From: Sebastes aleutianus
Lineage: Eukaryota > Chordata > Actinopteri > Perciformes > Sebastidae
Reading direction: 5' to 3'
DNA length: 64,000 nt
Assembly (NCBI GenBank): GCA_916700875.1
Contig: CAKAKS010000001.1
Span: 14,425,000 to 14,488,999, forward strand
In this document: piece after piece, positions 37,924 to 52,714 of the stretch
Numbering within the stretch: position 1 is the first letter of the stretch
How the letters are laid out: each line of letters starts with the position of its first letter
The notes under the pieces: model-generated
Database searches by the model: none
What the model saw: only the letters and a program-made list of their open reading frames with translations
Told to the model about the DNA's origin: nothing
Position numbers and translations under genes: made by a program

Positions 37924-40900
37924 GGGAAACAATACTTAAATTCAGATAATTATGAATCAGAATTTTGATATTGCTCAGTAAAACAACGATGAGGTCTTCC
38001 ACAAATGCATGAAAACACAAAACAAACAATAATATCTACGGTGCTTGAGCCAAACCGTTATGTATTTTAACATTTCCCTCATAAATTTATGTGTTGGCAG
38101 AAAATTGAAGTACAGTAATAACTTTCCATAATAACTAGCAGAATCAGTTTTCTGTTAAGCAGAAAGTTTTAAAAGTGTTTCTGGTCGCCAGGGTCAGCTG
38201 AAGCAGAGCGAATCCTGATTGGTCCGTCGAGGCCTTTTCAATAACGAGCGTAATTGCGTTTGATCCAAATCTCGCAGCAATTTTCTATCTAAGTGCTCTC
38301 ACTGAACACCCGGCTGCCTCCTGTTCCATCGGGCAGCGATGGAAGTAGAGCCAGACCGACTCTTTACAGAGAAACTAATGTGGCGTCAACGAATGATGCA
38401 AAGTGAACATCAACTACTAGAGTGACCAGGTGGAGATACAACCTCTTTCACATCGACGCTCTAAAATCTGAATCTAAAAACCCCCTCCGCACACTGTGTC
38501 GCTTACTCCTGGAATATTTATTTATTTATGACATTTTGGTGTGCTCGAAAGCATTACGTAACCATTCAGTCCCTTGGGAGACATCTACGCTCCGTAACTA
38601 CAACATTCACATCCCAGGCAGAGTGTCAGCCGCCCTCTTGGCTCTTTAGAGGTGTCACACTCACCGACCGAGCCATAATCATTGCCACGGCAGATTAGGC
38701 ATGCACGCCGCGCTGATGAATATAACAGTGCCGGCTGATGAGGTAAAATGGAGGCACAATGAAACTTGTACGTTGATTTTTTTGAGATATTTCCCCTCAT
38801 TTACCTCCCCATCAAATCCCATGCTGCTTCTCCTCTCCTTTCAAGTGCTCTTTGCGTAAATGCAGTGAAGCACATGAATGTGTTTAAGTTATTAGTGTGA
38901 TTTGAAGGGTGGGATTAGTTTGGCCGGGGAAATTAGTGCGTGCATGACGATTATTCACAAGGAGAGACAGCTAAAAAGTGGACTGACGTTCTATAGAAGC
39001 CTCAAACAGAAACAAGAAAGTGATATCTCTCTCTCTCTCTCTCTTCCTCCTATACCACCGAACTTCCACCCCCTACTGAGAGCCTCCATGTTGCTCTAAT
39101 CTGGAAAGGCTCTGATTTGACGGTACTACAGCCCCCTCACAGCAGGACAGAGGTGCATACCAATTAACACTGCAAGGCTCCATAATATTCTTGAATTATT
39201 GCTGGATGCTAATGTGAATGTCCAAGCCGACAGCCAAACATTATCACCCCATAAGTGAAGTCTGTGCCCAGTTTTATCAATTTCAAAAAGAAGAAGAAGA
39301 AGAAGTTATGCTTAGGAAGTTTGTTATGACAGCTTTTTTAGTGAAGAACAAAAGTAATTTGATTGTGGATTTTAGTAAACACAACAGTAAATGTGTCCAG
39401 GGCATTTTCAAAAAGGCAATTTTGTTAGCAGTGAATAACAAGGATGAATCATCTCCTAGATAAACACGCTGCAACATAGCGCACATTAACTGTATTTCTC
39501 AACATCTGTTTGCAAACATCTTGAAAGTTTGGATTTCCCCTCCGAGAGGACACTTAATCCGTGTTATGCCAATTACTGCAACTAATTCAACTCGTAGATA
39601 AAATAATATCATGGTCCAAAGGTTCAGTGAGCGATGCTGTCGGTGAAATACAGATTTTAGTTGAATAATTTTACGTATTAAGCAGCAAATAAGACTCGTA
39701 ATTAATGCAATGCAAAGAAAAGCATTAAATCCGAGCAGGAGCTAATGACTTGAGGAAATCAATTAAACCCTAGAAAGAGACAAAAAAACAAAAAAACATT
39801 CGAATGTCTTTTGGGAGAAATGCTTCTTGAACTGAAAAATTGAAAAACCTTAAAATTGGCAACATGACAAGGTTGAAAACACAAACAAATTGGGTGCTGA
39901 CAGAGTCCAGAGAGCAAACAGATAGTTTGATTAAAATTAATTGGTGTTGAGAATATGTGTCTGTATGTCTGTCACTGAAGCAGATTGGATTTTTAGACAC
40001 TGCTAACACACAAAATGCTACTTTATTGCCTGCTTCTGCTGGGCGTAATTTGTCTAACGTGCCCTGAGGGTCTAGCATACTGAAGTTCAACTTTGCATAG
40101 TAATTTTTGAGTTACAGGCGTTTACTTCAACTTAATAATAATTCCATATTTAAGGAGAGAAAGTCTTGCATCAAAGCAGCCACAACTCCACCGTTTTGTT
40201 ATTCTTTTGTAGATAATACTGATGCTGAATCAGCCCTGATGTTATGTTCAGGGCCCACTTTAAGGGTTCTCCATAAAACATTCGGAGCATTAATATAGTA
40301 GCAAACAATTATTGTCTTTGTAAAGATATAGAGGAGTAATGTCTACCTGAGCAGAGAATGAAGTCACTCTGCCTCTGTGTGTGCTGTAATCAGGGATTCT
40401 CTGTGCTTTGTTGACATATCCGGGCCGGCCGTTCTGCACTGGTCTCATACGGCAGTTACAGCTGATAATGCCGTACCGACAGACGGCGCCACTGTGGAAG
40501 CGTAGCACCCACCCTCTAGTCCCCCCGATTCCCCGCCGGGTTAACACTGTTAGCTTTTTCAGCACTGCTGCCGTTGTTTTCACTGTTAGCGCTGTTAGCA
40601 CTATTACGTACGAGCCATGTTGAAAGCTGTTTGGAGGCAAAAGAAATGCACCCAATCTTGCATTTAGCACCTTTGACTGCTCAAAAAATATGTTAGCACT
40701 GTCACCTCGCAGTAAGAAGGTCCAGTTGTCAATACCTATTCTGGGCAGGACCTTTCTGTGTGGAGAAAGACGATTGCTCAAAAAATATACTTACAGTTGG
40801 AGTCGGCGATTCTAGAGAAAGATTGTCGATATTTGAGCTCAACACCCAAACGAATACCTCACCCCAGATTTTACCATCCCTCTCCCTCTCGCTCCCTCTA

Positions 40901-43900
40901 CCTTTCTCTATATACATCCATGGCCTTTCCCCAGTCCTGTAAACAAGCATGAATGCCCCCCTGTTGCTGATTGGCTGGAATAGTGTTGTGTGGCTCGGTC
41001 CGACTCAGAGCCACTTTGTTTGCTTCCCATTTACAGAGCCAGGGCTGTGTATGAACACCGGACAGATAGCGGGCCGTGAGGAAATATTCGCTGAATTTGA
41101 CAAAAAGTGTATTGGATTAGAATCACTGACTCCACCTTTAACATAGTTTATCGTCTTGATACATTATGACCTTTCCTAACTTTACGAGAATTGCTCATAA
41201 ACATGATTTTGAAGTGATGGCATTACTTCTGTTTGTGGTCTCAGACACAGCAGCTGTAAAACATGGTGAAATACTATGGATTATCATACAGTATGCTCTA
41301 TATCTGTGATCGGTGTTGACGGTATACTTTTCACACAACGCTGAAAATGTCACAGTACTGGTTCTTACCTGTGAGTTGGCTGCTTGTGATTGGTGCAGAC
41401 GGCTGTCTGGTAATCATGGCTGACACACACCTTGTGAGGAGGGCAGCGCACCTTCAGACAGGGGTCCTTGGTGGCGTCTGGGCCTACAGGGAGAGATCAG
41501 GGATAAACTTAATCTCTGAGCTGCAAAAATAAGTTAGTGGAAACATGCAAAGCAGGAGAATCAGCACAAAGGAGTGCTGAAGTTGAAAGTTGATGCAGCA
41601 AAACATCAAGCTTTTCTTTTGGTTTCCCAGCTGGCAGGTAGTTACGTTCTACTAACTGAAGCAGGAAGAAAAATAATGAGTTGGAGAAAGAGACGGAGAA
41701 GAAGAGTGGTAAAATGTATGAAGTAAACGTTGAGTTTTCCGCGGTGTGAGTTGCTTAATGAGGACTATTTTCCCTGAGCGTCGACCCCATCTTCTTCCAA
41801 ATCAATCTCCACAGTGACATTACCGCCGTGGCAGCCAGGCACAGCTGGCTGGTGTCCAGGGTGACAAAAGATCAAAGCAGCTCATTGACTCCGAGCATTG
41901 TGTCATTTCACACTACGCTAACAGCACAAACCCACTTTCATTTGACAGACAGAAGAAAAAACAGAAGGTGGAGGAGGTAAAAAAACACACAGTGGCAGTA
42001 AAAGAAAGAGCTTTTTCACATGCAAAGACCATGCCACAACAATGTGAGTTAATGAAATGAGGAAGCATTTGATGTTGAGGATGGATGTGAGGAAGGAGAT
42101 GAAGGTGGAGGACGAAGTTGTTCATTTTGGTCAGTCAGGGATGGATATATTGCAGTGGAGGAGGACACTCACTGTGGGTGATCCGTCTCCGAAACTGTGC
42201 CAATGTGGAAGAAATGGCAGGAAAAGTGTTCTGAAGATATGTGGAGGACTTAGTGAAAGTGAGTGGGTATTCTCCCTGTTTCGGTGTTGGTCTTGAGGTG
42301 AGACCTTGGAGGAATATGGAACTGATGTATTTGGTCAGCGGCTCGTATAGGCTGAGATAGGAGAAACCTTGGATCGTTGGGTGGGGCTCTTGGGATGCTG
42401 TGTTGACTGAGAAATATTGGGAGAAGCTGCATTGCTGTGTATGGCTGAAGGAATTCGAGGACGGGGGGATGAGAGTATGTGTGTCCATGGGGATTTTGTG
42501 AATCCTGTGAACACAGGGATGAAAAAAAATGATGAAGTAAGCTGAGAAAGGTCAGCTGTGCCGGCTCCGCAGAGGGAGCAGGCCCAAGAGGAAACACATG
42601 GGGGGGCTGATGCTGGCCGTGGCTCTGAAAGGGGGTGGAGATGCTGTGATGCCATTTGTGACGATCCTGGAGGTGGATGGTGGATGAAGCATGTGTTTTT
42701 TGTTGCTGGAGTATTGATGAAAGCTGAGTAAATATGAAAGAAACTGTTTTCGCTGCAGTTGAAACACCCGGTTTGAATGTTATCAGGTCATTAAATTGGC
42801 GTTATCAGTCGCTGTAAGTACCATAGATGTGGGCCAATAGGGGCCTACGTTGTAAAAGTGAAAGTGAAACTTAAAAGCAACACATTCTAACATGAAAAAC
42901 TGAATGAAATGTCATCTTTTGAACACAAACAAAAAGGCTTCTTTAGGTTTAGGCAACAAAATACAACTTCTTTAGGTTTAGGCAAAGAAACTACAACTTC
43001 TTTAGGTTTAGGCTACAAAACTACAATTTTTTTAGATTTAGGCAACAAAACTGCAACTTCTTTAGGTTTAGGCAAAAAAAAAAAAATTGTTCGAAAAACA
43101 TGTGTTTTGGGTTAAAATAACATATGAACACAAAGACAACTACACAATGTTGGTTTCACACAATGTTGGTTTCACACAGGTTGCGAAATCCAGTCTCCTG
43201 GTTGAAACCCTGTGTTTTGTGTCCCATCCATCATCCCGAACCTCCACCTCTTAAGGTGTTTCACACTGTTTATACTGCAGCACCTGACTTCTGCTTCTGC
43301 TCCTATCATAATTACTACGGTCGCTAAAGGTCGCTGTCGTCTTCTTTTATACCTTCTTTCAGTGATCTACCATGTGAATAGATGATAAAACCTACTAGTG
43401 GGTGTAGTAGGCCCCTATTGACCCACATCTATGGGGCTTATAGCGACTGATAACGCCAATTTAATAGCCTGACTAATCGGCTGGTTGAAGGGAACGATTT
43501 CCCTTTTAGAACACGATGATCCAGTCTCTAAATATAACATTGGATTGTAGATATGAGGACGACTGATGCGAGGAGGAGGGCGCACCCTATGCACCGTGGT
43601 GCATTGCTGGGAACCATGAGGGAGGTGGCGGATGAGTAGAGGAATTGAAGCCAGCTATTGCAACTATGCCCATGGCAACCTCAATTCTTGGCTCTCGCAC
43701 ACAGAGGAGAGGAAGTCTGAGATCATACCGGAGTTGAAGAGATCTCATTGGGGGAGCTCCAGTGGAGGTGCTCATGAGGTCGAGGTATGTGCACACGGTG
43801 TGCAATCGGCTCTGCTGGGAAGTTTGTCTGCAGTCTGACTACTGCGGGAATATCATGGCTGGAGGAGAATCACTTTCAGATGGATGAATCTACAGTTCGA

Positions 43901-46900
43901 GATCCATGGTGAATTGATTCGGAGGTAATATGAGTCTGATGCAAGTGTGCGAATAAGGACCAAGCATGGCCTGCCATCGAGAAACTGAGACAAGTAGGAC
44001 AGGATGGGTTAGCGACAGGTGATTAGAGGTGAGTACAGATGAAGTGAGAGACGGGCCAACATCAGGCAGTGGACTCTGGACTGGTGGTCATGGTGACCAC
44101 GTCACCAAGCTGATGAACTCAACTAAAGAGATCAAAAACAAAGTGGGTTTTAAACCACATACAGAGACCACACGCTGTCACTATAGTGAACAAACTAAAA
44201 ATGATTTAAAATCCTAAGTTAATTGAGACTGAGTACAGTGCGTACAGATCAAAGCCTTGCGTCATGTACAAGTCATTAGCATGTGGCTACTAACATCATG
44301 AAATGAGACTGGCCTCGTCTCCATTAGGGGCCTAATGGGTTGTGTTTGAGCCACAGCTGGTGTCTGCTGCGAACATCAACTAGTTTCTGACCTGATCACA
44401 CGCACTGCGCTGCAGTTTACATGCTGGTTTATCAGCGTTAAATCAATCAAACGCGATGGCGTTTTTCTTGTCTCCGCTCGCAGTAATCTCAACAACCATC
44501 ATTAAGAATGAATGAACACCCACACATACGTAACTCTGAACATATCTTATGGGACAGCTTCCTTTATCTTTGCGAATGCACACACACAATAAAGATGGTG
44601 AAGCTCAGATAGTCTCATGGGAAGAGATAGTACACCGTCCACATCCGTCATAGCTGAGCAACACACTCGTTTCCTCACAATCTGTAAAAGACATACACAG
44701 ATACAAAAACACATTACAAGCCCGCGTGCCCTCTCGTATTCTCCAGAATGCAGAGAGATGATATGTCAACCTTCCCCCTGATAGCTGTCTGATCTGCCTC
44801 GTGTTTCCATCGCCCGCTTATTTGGGCCTGTCCTCACCTCCATCTATCAGCGCTGGAGGAAACCCATCTTATTTCACTTCTGCAGCAAAATGACTTTATC
44901 ACCGCGAGGAAATGAGAGATGAAGGGAAAGAGGAGAGGAGGGATCGGGGAGAAGGGAGGCTCGTATCTGGTTAACAGGATTGGAGGACAATTTAGGATTA
45001 GTGCGTGACCTCCACTCACGGACAAATTGGAAATCAGAAACACACAAACAAATGAGTGAGTCAGTTTATGCACCGACACACACACAAGTACACAGAGCGT
45101 CACATGTAGACGATTACACGGATACTACTTCCTCATAAACAACAAAAAAGTTCATTTGGACTGACAATGATGCTCTGAATGTGAAATTGGTTTTCAGCTG
45201 ACGTGATCTGAATGTTTGTGGTATCTAAAGGAGGAGAGGAGAGGAGGAAAGAAAGGAGAAACAAGAAAGAAGACAAAAGAGGAGAAAAGATGAGAGGACA
45301 GAGGAAGGGGGGAGAGGAGAGGAGAAAAGGAGGAAGGAGAGGAGAAGAGAAAGGAAGGGAGGAGAGGAGAGGAGAAAAGAAAGGAGGAAAGGAGAGGAGA
45401 AAAGAAGAGAGGAGAGGAGAAAAGAAGAGAGGAGAGAAGAGGAGAGGAGAGGAGAGGAGAGAAGAGGAGAGGAGAAAGGCAGTGAGGAGAGGAGATGAGA
45501 GGAGAAAGAAAAGGAGGAGAGTATATGAGAAATGAAGGGAGGAGATGAAAAATGAAGGGAGGAGAAGAGAGGAGAAAGGAAGGGAGGAAAGGAGTAGAGA
45601 AGAGGAGAAAAGCAGGAAGGAGAGGAGATGAAAGGACAGAGGAAGGGAGGAGAGGAGATGAGATGAGAAATGAAGGGAGGAGGGGAGAAAGGAAGGGAAA
45701 ATAGGAGAGAACAAAGGAGGAGAGTAGATGAGATGAGAAAAGAAGGGAGGAGAGGAGAAAGGAAGGGAGGAGAGGAGAGGAGAAAGAAGGTAGGTGATGA
45801 GAAAGGAATGGAGGAGAGGAGAGGAGAAAGGAGGGGAGGAGAAAAGATGAGATGAGAAAAGAAGGAAGGAGAGGAGGAAGAAAGGGAGGAGAGGAGATGA
45901 GACAAGAAAAGAAGGGACAAGAGGAGAAAGAAATGGAAGAGAGGAAAAAGGAAGGAAAAGCAAAAAGAAAAGAGGAGAAGGTAAAATGACAGGATGAAGA
46001 GGAGGAGCAGGAGGCGAGTTGTAGAGTTGAAAGTGTAGAGTAAAAGAGAGTTTTATCCATCTATTTAAAGCTCGAGTGAGCAGCATTGGCGGTTAAACCA
46101 GCCAATCAATTGTAATGCAGGAGCACTGCAGCACGCTCTCGCCACCTCTCTTTCACTTTCCTCCATACGTGTCTCTCATCTCCTTTTATTCCCCTCTCTT
46201 CTCTCCAATCTTAAGTATGACTTTATTCTCATCCGTGTGTGCGTGAATAAGACAATATGCATGAGCAATATCACTTGACATGCCTTAACGCATATCCATT
46301 CACTCCAAAGTGCCAAGTAAAACTCATTTTCACACTCAAAACCACATTTTTACCTTGAAAATGTTATTGATTTATGCAAATGAACAAGGTTGTCTGCTGC
46401 TGATAAGACGTTGCCAAATGTACAAGTGTAAAGGATTTGTGTGTGTGTGTCTGTGTGTGTGTGTGTGTGTGCGTGAAGTAAATATTATTATTCTTCATCA
46501 GACACTGCTTAACAGACGAACTGTGGAGACGCAGTGCTTTGAAATTGGTAGCTGATAAGGGAGGAACAACAGGGAGAAGCGAGTCATGTGTGTGTTCTCT
46601 ATAATATTACAGCTGCGGCAATGTGTGTAGCCATTGTCCTTGGCCACATGTAAGGTTGACTGGTGACCCCTGAGTGCGGGGTTACCAGTCTGTTGGGGTG
46701 AGACAGATGGAAGAGTAGACGGAGCTGTAGCTGAGGGTAGCGAGGGCTCAAGATAAAAGCAGATCATTAACAAATGAACAGAAATGTCCTCAGTTTGAAT
46801 TCAAGTTGGGCACATTTACACTTCTCTAAGTCTGAAACTGACACAGTTTGGTAACTGCTCAACGTATCCTCATACAACGGTTCGTGTGAGATTTTACGAA

Positions 46901-49900
46901 AAAAGTCATTCCTCATTTTTGGTGCGTTTATTTACAAATGTTCAGCAACATGTGACGCATGTGTCAATTTACGCTCGTTACATGCACACTGTCTTTTCAA
47001 AATAAGCTCCCGTCTTCACAGGAAACAACTTGGTTAGGTTTAGGCCAAAAAAACACTTAGTTAGGTTTAGGAAAAGATTGTGGTTTGGGTCAAAATAACA
47101 CCGGAAGTGGCGTAACTTAAGTACGAAAGTTACGTGACAAAAAGTATTTAGGTTTAGGAAAAGATCAACACGTTCTCATCTCTCACTCGCAGTAAACACA
47201 TGCTTAATGTTAGGAATTAAACAAAAACACTTTCTTAGGTTCAGGCAACGAAACCACTTAGTCAGGTTTAGGAAAAAAACAAACATGTTTGGACTTAAAA
47301 TTACTACGTTTTTTACAGTGCAAATGTGACTGGACATTGTGAACACAAACAAACAGCTGATTGTAACATGAAAGTGAAACGTAACGCACGGGACATGAAC
47401 AGCGGTCTCCTGGATGAAAGCCTTGAGTTTGTTGGACCCATCCACCTCCCCTTCCCCCCAACATGTGTGTCTGTTTCGCTCTTTAAACTACGTCACCACA
47501 GACCTTTCCCTGAATGTGTATTTCAGTCAGAGTCCATTTATAGCAAATGGTCACTTCGGTGAAAAATACTCATTAATGAATCTCTCAAAGAATCCGAGCA
47601 GCATCGAGGATTAGAACTAATCCACCTAACACATACCCACACATCAAATTTAATTTAACAATTACCCCAAAAATGAACACACAAAGGCACCTACAGGCTC
47701 TGTGATGACAGCAATCAAAGTGATTGCATGTCACATGTGGCCTAATATTAGACCCATCTAACTTCATTAGATTGATGCAAGGAGAAACACATTGTGTTGA
47801 AGCATGAATGAAGCAGCGGATGCCAATCAGCTAATGTGAGCGACTTCAATAAAGCTGCGCTCCATTTGTGAATAAAATTCATAGTTCAAATTCAATTCAA
47901 TCCTAATGCATTTATGTAAAAGTGAAAAGATCTCTGTGTATATATACAGTATAATCTATTTATGTGCAGTATCTACAGCTGTAATCACTGATATTGTGCA
48001 CTGAAATTAACACCGGAGAGGTAAAGTTGTAAACATTTGACAGGCTGGCTTTTAGGACCTTGTGCGGTGCCGACTTGTGAGACTTTTACAATCAGACACT
48101 TCATGGCTGTTGTACATTTCACTGCTGTGCTGCAGCACGCTTTGAAAGTGCTGCTGTTGCTGCAAACCCAACATCATCCCAGCTACCATCTGGTCAGGTT
48201 TGCTCTTATATACTGGGGGGGAATCAATATACTCCACGGTTGGTAGCTCATGCTCAGCGAGTACAGCAAACACATAAAAGAAAAATAGATTCCCCTCTGA
48301 AATCAAAAGTTGTGCTGCATCTTAGAAAAAAATACTCATCTGGCTGAACATGAAGATCAAAGTCATTTTCATCATGTGAATATGATGTGTGTATATATCA
48401 TCTATAAGGGTTTTGTTGCTCTGCTCGTGTAGGTGTGGCGGTGTTACAATAAACCCATCATTCTGTCCTCGCTGTGCCTTCCTGCCATAACCTCATGTTA
48501 CAGTGCTCTCTTGTGCACAACTGTGGATGAAGTAGGTTCATATATTGACTCCCTCCAGCCCTGCAGGTCCACAGCTCAGAGCCTACAGGGAGCCACAGGG
48601 CAAACACAGCCAGACAGAGGAGAGCTGGAAACATACTGCTGGCATAATCTTATTTAGTGTAGTGCCTCCGTATATAAAAAAAACATAACATTAAACAATA
48701 TATTTAATTTCTAATGGATCTGTGATTTTACTTACAAGCTTTCAAACACTGGATGTTTTATTTTGGAATAAAAATTCAGTATTTTTTATATACTGTAGGG
48801 GAATTTTACTGTGCGACACTTTGTGATACACAAGGACATGGTTTTGATCTATGCCTACACAGAGAAAATGTAGAATCAGTAACTTCAGTAACTGAATCAC
48901 CGCTAACTGCATTAGCGTGTCAGTGTTGCTGTATCGTAGCGCTATTATTCATTAAGGCGAGCGGCACAGATGGCAGTTTATTGTCTACAGTGTGTAAAAA
49001 AAATCGTTCTTTAAAAAGTGGATGATCCAACCCTGAACATAACTTCCAGCCATTTAATTGCTGCAAAACTTCCAAGTTGATTCCTGGCAAAAAAAAGCAC
49101 ATCGCAGTTGGAGCTGTAAAGTTTTATGACAATTAAAGTTGACAGTAAATTGCCCTACTCATCCACATTTTGTCTCCTCAAGAATTGTTCTCTCCCTCTT
49201 TCTCTTACCCTTAATGTTCCTTAAGAGACAGGAAAAAGTGGCTGTAGAAGAGAAGGGTGAGATAAAACACTCGTCCTGTGTCCTCTAATGTTGGACGGCG
49301 GCCAGGATGGAATGCAGTGATTGGATAATAAAGATAGTCAGAGTCCAATAGCAGAGGCCACGTCGCCAACAAACCCTGTCAGAGAGTAGAGGGTGACCTC
49401 AAATTAATTGCTGCTGAGCTGGACACGGGTCAACGGGGTGTTTTTGTAATCTGTGTGTGTGCGGATGTGTGTGTGTGTGTGTGCTCATTTATCGACACCG
49501 TCTCCATTGTTTGCGTTCCCCAGCCGCTGTTTCTAATAGCAAATAAACAAGTTTGAAATTAAATAAACAAGAGCTTCAACAACCATTCCCAGAGGACAGA
49601 TTCCTGACTGTTATTAGAAAAATGAGCATCACTTTCAGGCTTTGATAAACTAATTAAAAAGGTGTTTCTTCTCTTTCACCTGGGGGGGCTACAGAGAAAA
49701 AACAAGAGATGGAGAGAGAGAGAGAACAGAAAGACAAACAGATCGGGAGGAAATAAACCCCCCCATCTCTCTCTGCTTTGTGATCGTTCCTCAGGGTCGG
49801 ACTGTTTGGCCTATCAGAGGCACTGGAGCGATGGATGACAGCGAGGACTGATGGAGGGATGAAAGCACCAAGAAGGCCTCGGGGAGGACGCAGCGATAGA

Positions 49901-52673
49901 ACAGATTCACCATCCATAAAATTAATTATTGAAAACATGAGAAAATCATATTACTGTGGATGTAACTGGAATGGAGAAGATAAACAGGCTGTGTCAGTTT
50001 GAATGTCAGAGAAGAAGCCACAGTGGCTTACGGGAGGAAAAATATCTGCAGAGGCAGAAAGGCTATTGACTATCGCTTACAAACTGAATATTCATCACTG
50101 CCACACAACCACTATACACACACAACAGCACATGCACGCTCACACTTTATTGTGAAAAGCCCTGAAAGAGTATGTTCTGTGAAGCTGCTGCTGGCAGCGA
50201 GGCATTTTTAAAGAAACAGTATGAAAGCAAATAATCAAACAGGCTTTGAAGACGGCTTCAAAGCGAAAGAGCAAAGATGAATTTAAGGACAACATGCGCA
50301 CACAAGAAGACAGTAATTTCAGGTGGAAGTTGCTAATTGTTACAGTCGAGCTAAAGTTGTACATAAACTGTTCTGCTTTATAATTGTAATCATTATCATG
50401 GATAACGGAGAGAGAGCAGAAGTAAAATAGAATATGCATGAAATTGGCCTGGTTGGAGGGAACTCGCACACACTCAGGAAACACATACAGTATGTAGATA
50501 CCGGAGTCTCTAACTGTGTCCACCCTCACAAAGAAAGAAGCCGAAACGAGCAACCAGCTCCTGATAACAGCCAGCTAAACCAGGCTGTAAGGACTTATGC
50601 GGTATACCAAGGGTTTCATTTAAAACATGTTATCTTATGTGAAATTCAACAATAATACCGGGCTTCTATAGGAATTCTCACCAAACTTTTGGCACATTTC
50701 ACTGTGTGTATGGATAACTTCGAGAGTCCATATTTCAACAAGACTGTAGGTGTGATTCACACCTCATTCCTGTGAATATGCTGCGCAGTTTGTGCAGTCT
50801 GTGTTTATTTGCCCCAAACAGCAACTGTCCAGAAGTTAGCTGGAAGCTAGCGAACAATGGACACACCAGCTGTGTGCGTGGGAGTCATGGATGTATAAAG
50901 AGATCTGGATGCAGCGTCGGAGGCGGGCTACTGTTCACTCCTATGAAAGTTGCTCTAGTGGTGCACGAAGCAAAAAAAAAGCTTGACTTTCGAGTATAAA
51001 ATGACCCGGATCTTCCGGCGATCATCCGCAGTCATTGAGCCCACAGAGCAAGCGCAGTAATGTTTCCTTTAACCCCGCCTTCCAGCCCGCGGTCCAGCCC
51101 TCGATCTCTGACTCATTCACATGAACGGAGGAAGGAAAATAACTCTGGATTCGGCTATTAGTGCATTTAACAACTATTAGGAACTAATGATTTGAAAGTT
51201 TAATATGCAAGACTCAACGAAAAAACAACAGACTGATACAAAAATAATCCCTCTCAATCATCACTTATGCCCCACTAGAAGTGTGTGGCGGTGTCTGTTT
51301 CTGCAGAGACCCTGCAGCCCTCTGCCTGTATTTTCTCTTTTCTTATTATTTTGCTTTACTCTGGACGCTTCTGGGCGTCAGCAAACAGCCTTTGGGACCC
51401 AGACAATAACAGAGTGGGTTTCGTTCAGTGGGTCAAATATCACCACTTTGTCACGCCCCTCGGCTTCTGATACGACTCACAAGTCCTCCTTTAGCTCTGT
51501 TAGATACAAAGCGTCAGTATTTCACGGATGAGAGCGGGTCGTGTTATGTGCATGTGTTCCAGTGATCCCCCTGCTCCTCTCTGTGCTGTGAGTGCAGCTA
51601 TGATTGGTGTGTGTCTGTAGTTTGACGAGCAGACAGGAAGTCTGCATTCATTCAAAATCCGGCAACTCTGCACATTTTATGTCTCTGATTCACTGCTTTG
51701 TTCTCACCAACGCCGCTCTCTCTCTTCAGTCACTATAGCTCACTCAACCATCGCTGCTCTCTCTCTCCCTCTCGGCTTGTTTAGCCGTGGAGGGGCCAAC
51801 TTTGAATGCTGTGTGTTTACAAACCGACCATGGTTACATATCATACCTTTAAAGGTATAAGGGCTATTCAAGTGTTCGTACTAAGAAGTGGATTTACCAG
51901 TATTTTTGGGCCCAATGGCATCACGTGATGGAAACCGAAGTTGTAATTCCACCGTTTGGTCTCTACAAGAAATGTCTTCAAAGTCTGGCGCACTTCCTGG
52001 GGGCTTGTTGTCAGCCTCTGACTGATCTAAGAACTCACCAGAAACTACTTTACCACCACTTTCTGTTACCTTCCTCTTTCCTCTCCACTGTATGTTTATG
52101 AAGTAGATTCATAAAGCCTCGGGATAGTTGAAACATTCAGTTCTTGCTGCCAAGAGTGAATTTATGTCTACTCCCGTCTTTCCATTGACTTTGTATGCAA
52201 TCATGCAACCTCTGAAATTCACTCTGCATTCTGTCTGAACACAGTAAGGGATTACAGCCATGCTAAAGGCTCTGTGAGGCTGTACTCCTGCAGCTGTGCA
52301 GGATGGTCGGGAAGTTTTTTTTTTTTCTATTCATTCAAGATATCATTTTGCACTTGTACAATGTCAAGTGGTCTCTTTTCTTCTGCCAAAAAAAAAAAAA
52401 AAAAGATCCAGGCCCTTAACTGACCATGTGTTGCTGCCAGGACAAGGAGTTTGTGTCAGTTTGACCTTCAGTCAATTTCAGGAGAGGTCACAATGAAAGA
52501 CCGCACGCTTGACTTACAGCCTGACTCTTCGTCTCATTGACACACTGATCTCTTCCTCTTTTTCCTCTGTACAGGTGGATGACAGATCTGGCCTCCTGCC
52601 TCACCTTCAGTGTCAGGGATAATTAAATGTTTTTGCACTGTCCTAGACTGAGGCATTCATTAATCTGAAGCTG

Positions 52674-52714
<41 letters not shown>

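Larger units (their letters stand above)
37874..41368 (-). other. spock1 intron (3.5 kb)
   Basis: Begins at the GA microsatellite 37876-37919. Contains a probable dispersed repeat around 40780-41150. No exon supported. Confidence 0.6.

Noticed and set aside
45133..46086. A 317-codon open frame on the minus strand, Ser/Phe/Leu/Pro-rich, with overlapping frames on both strands
   Set aside because: It is the translation of a simple GA/CT tract; any frame through it stays open and the composition is purely low complexity.
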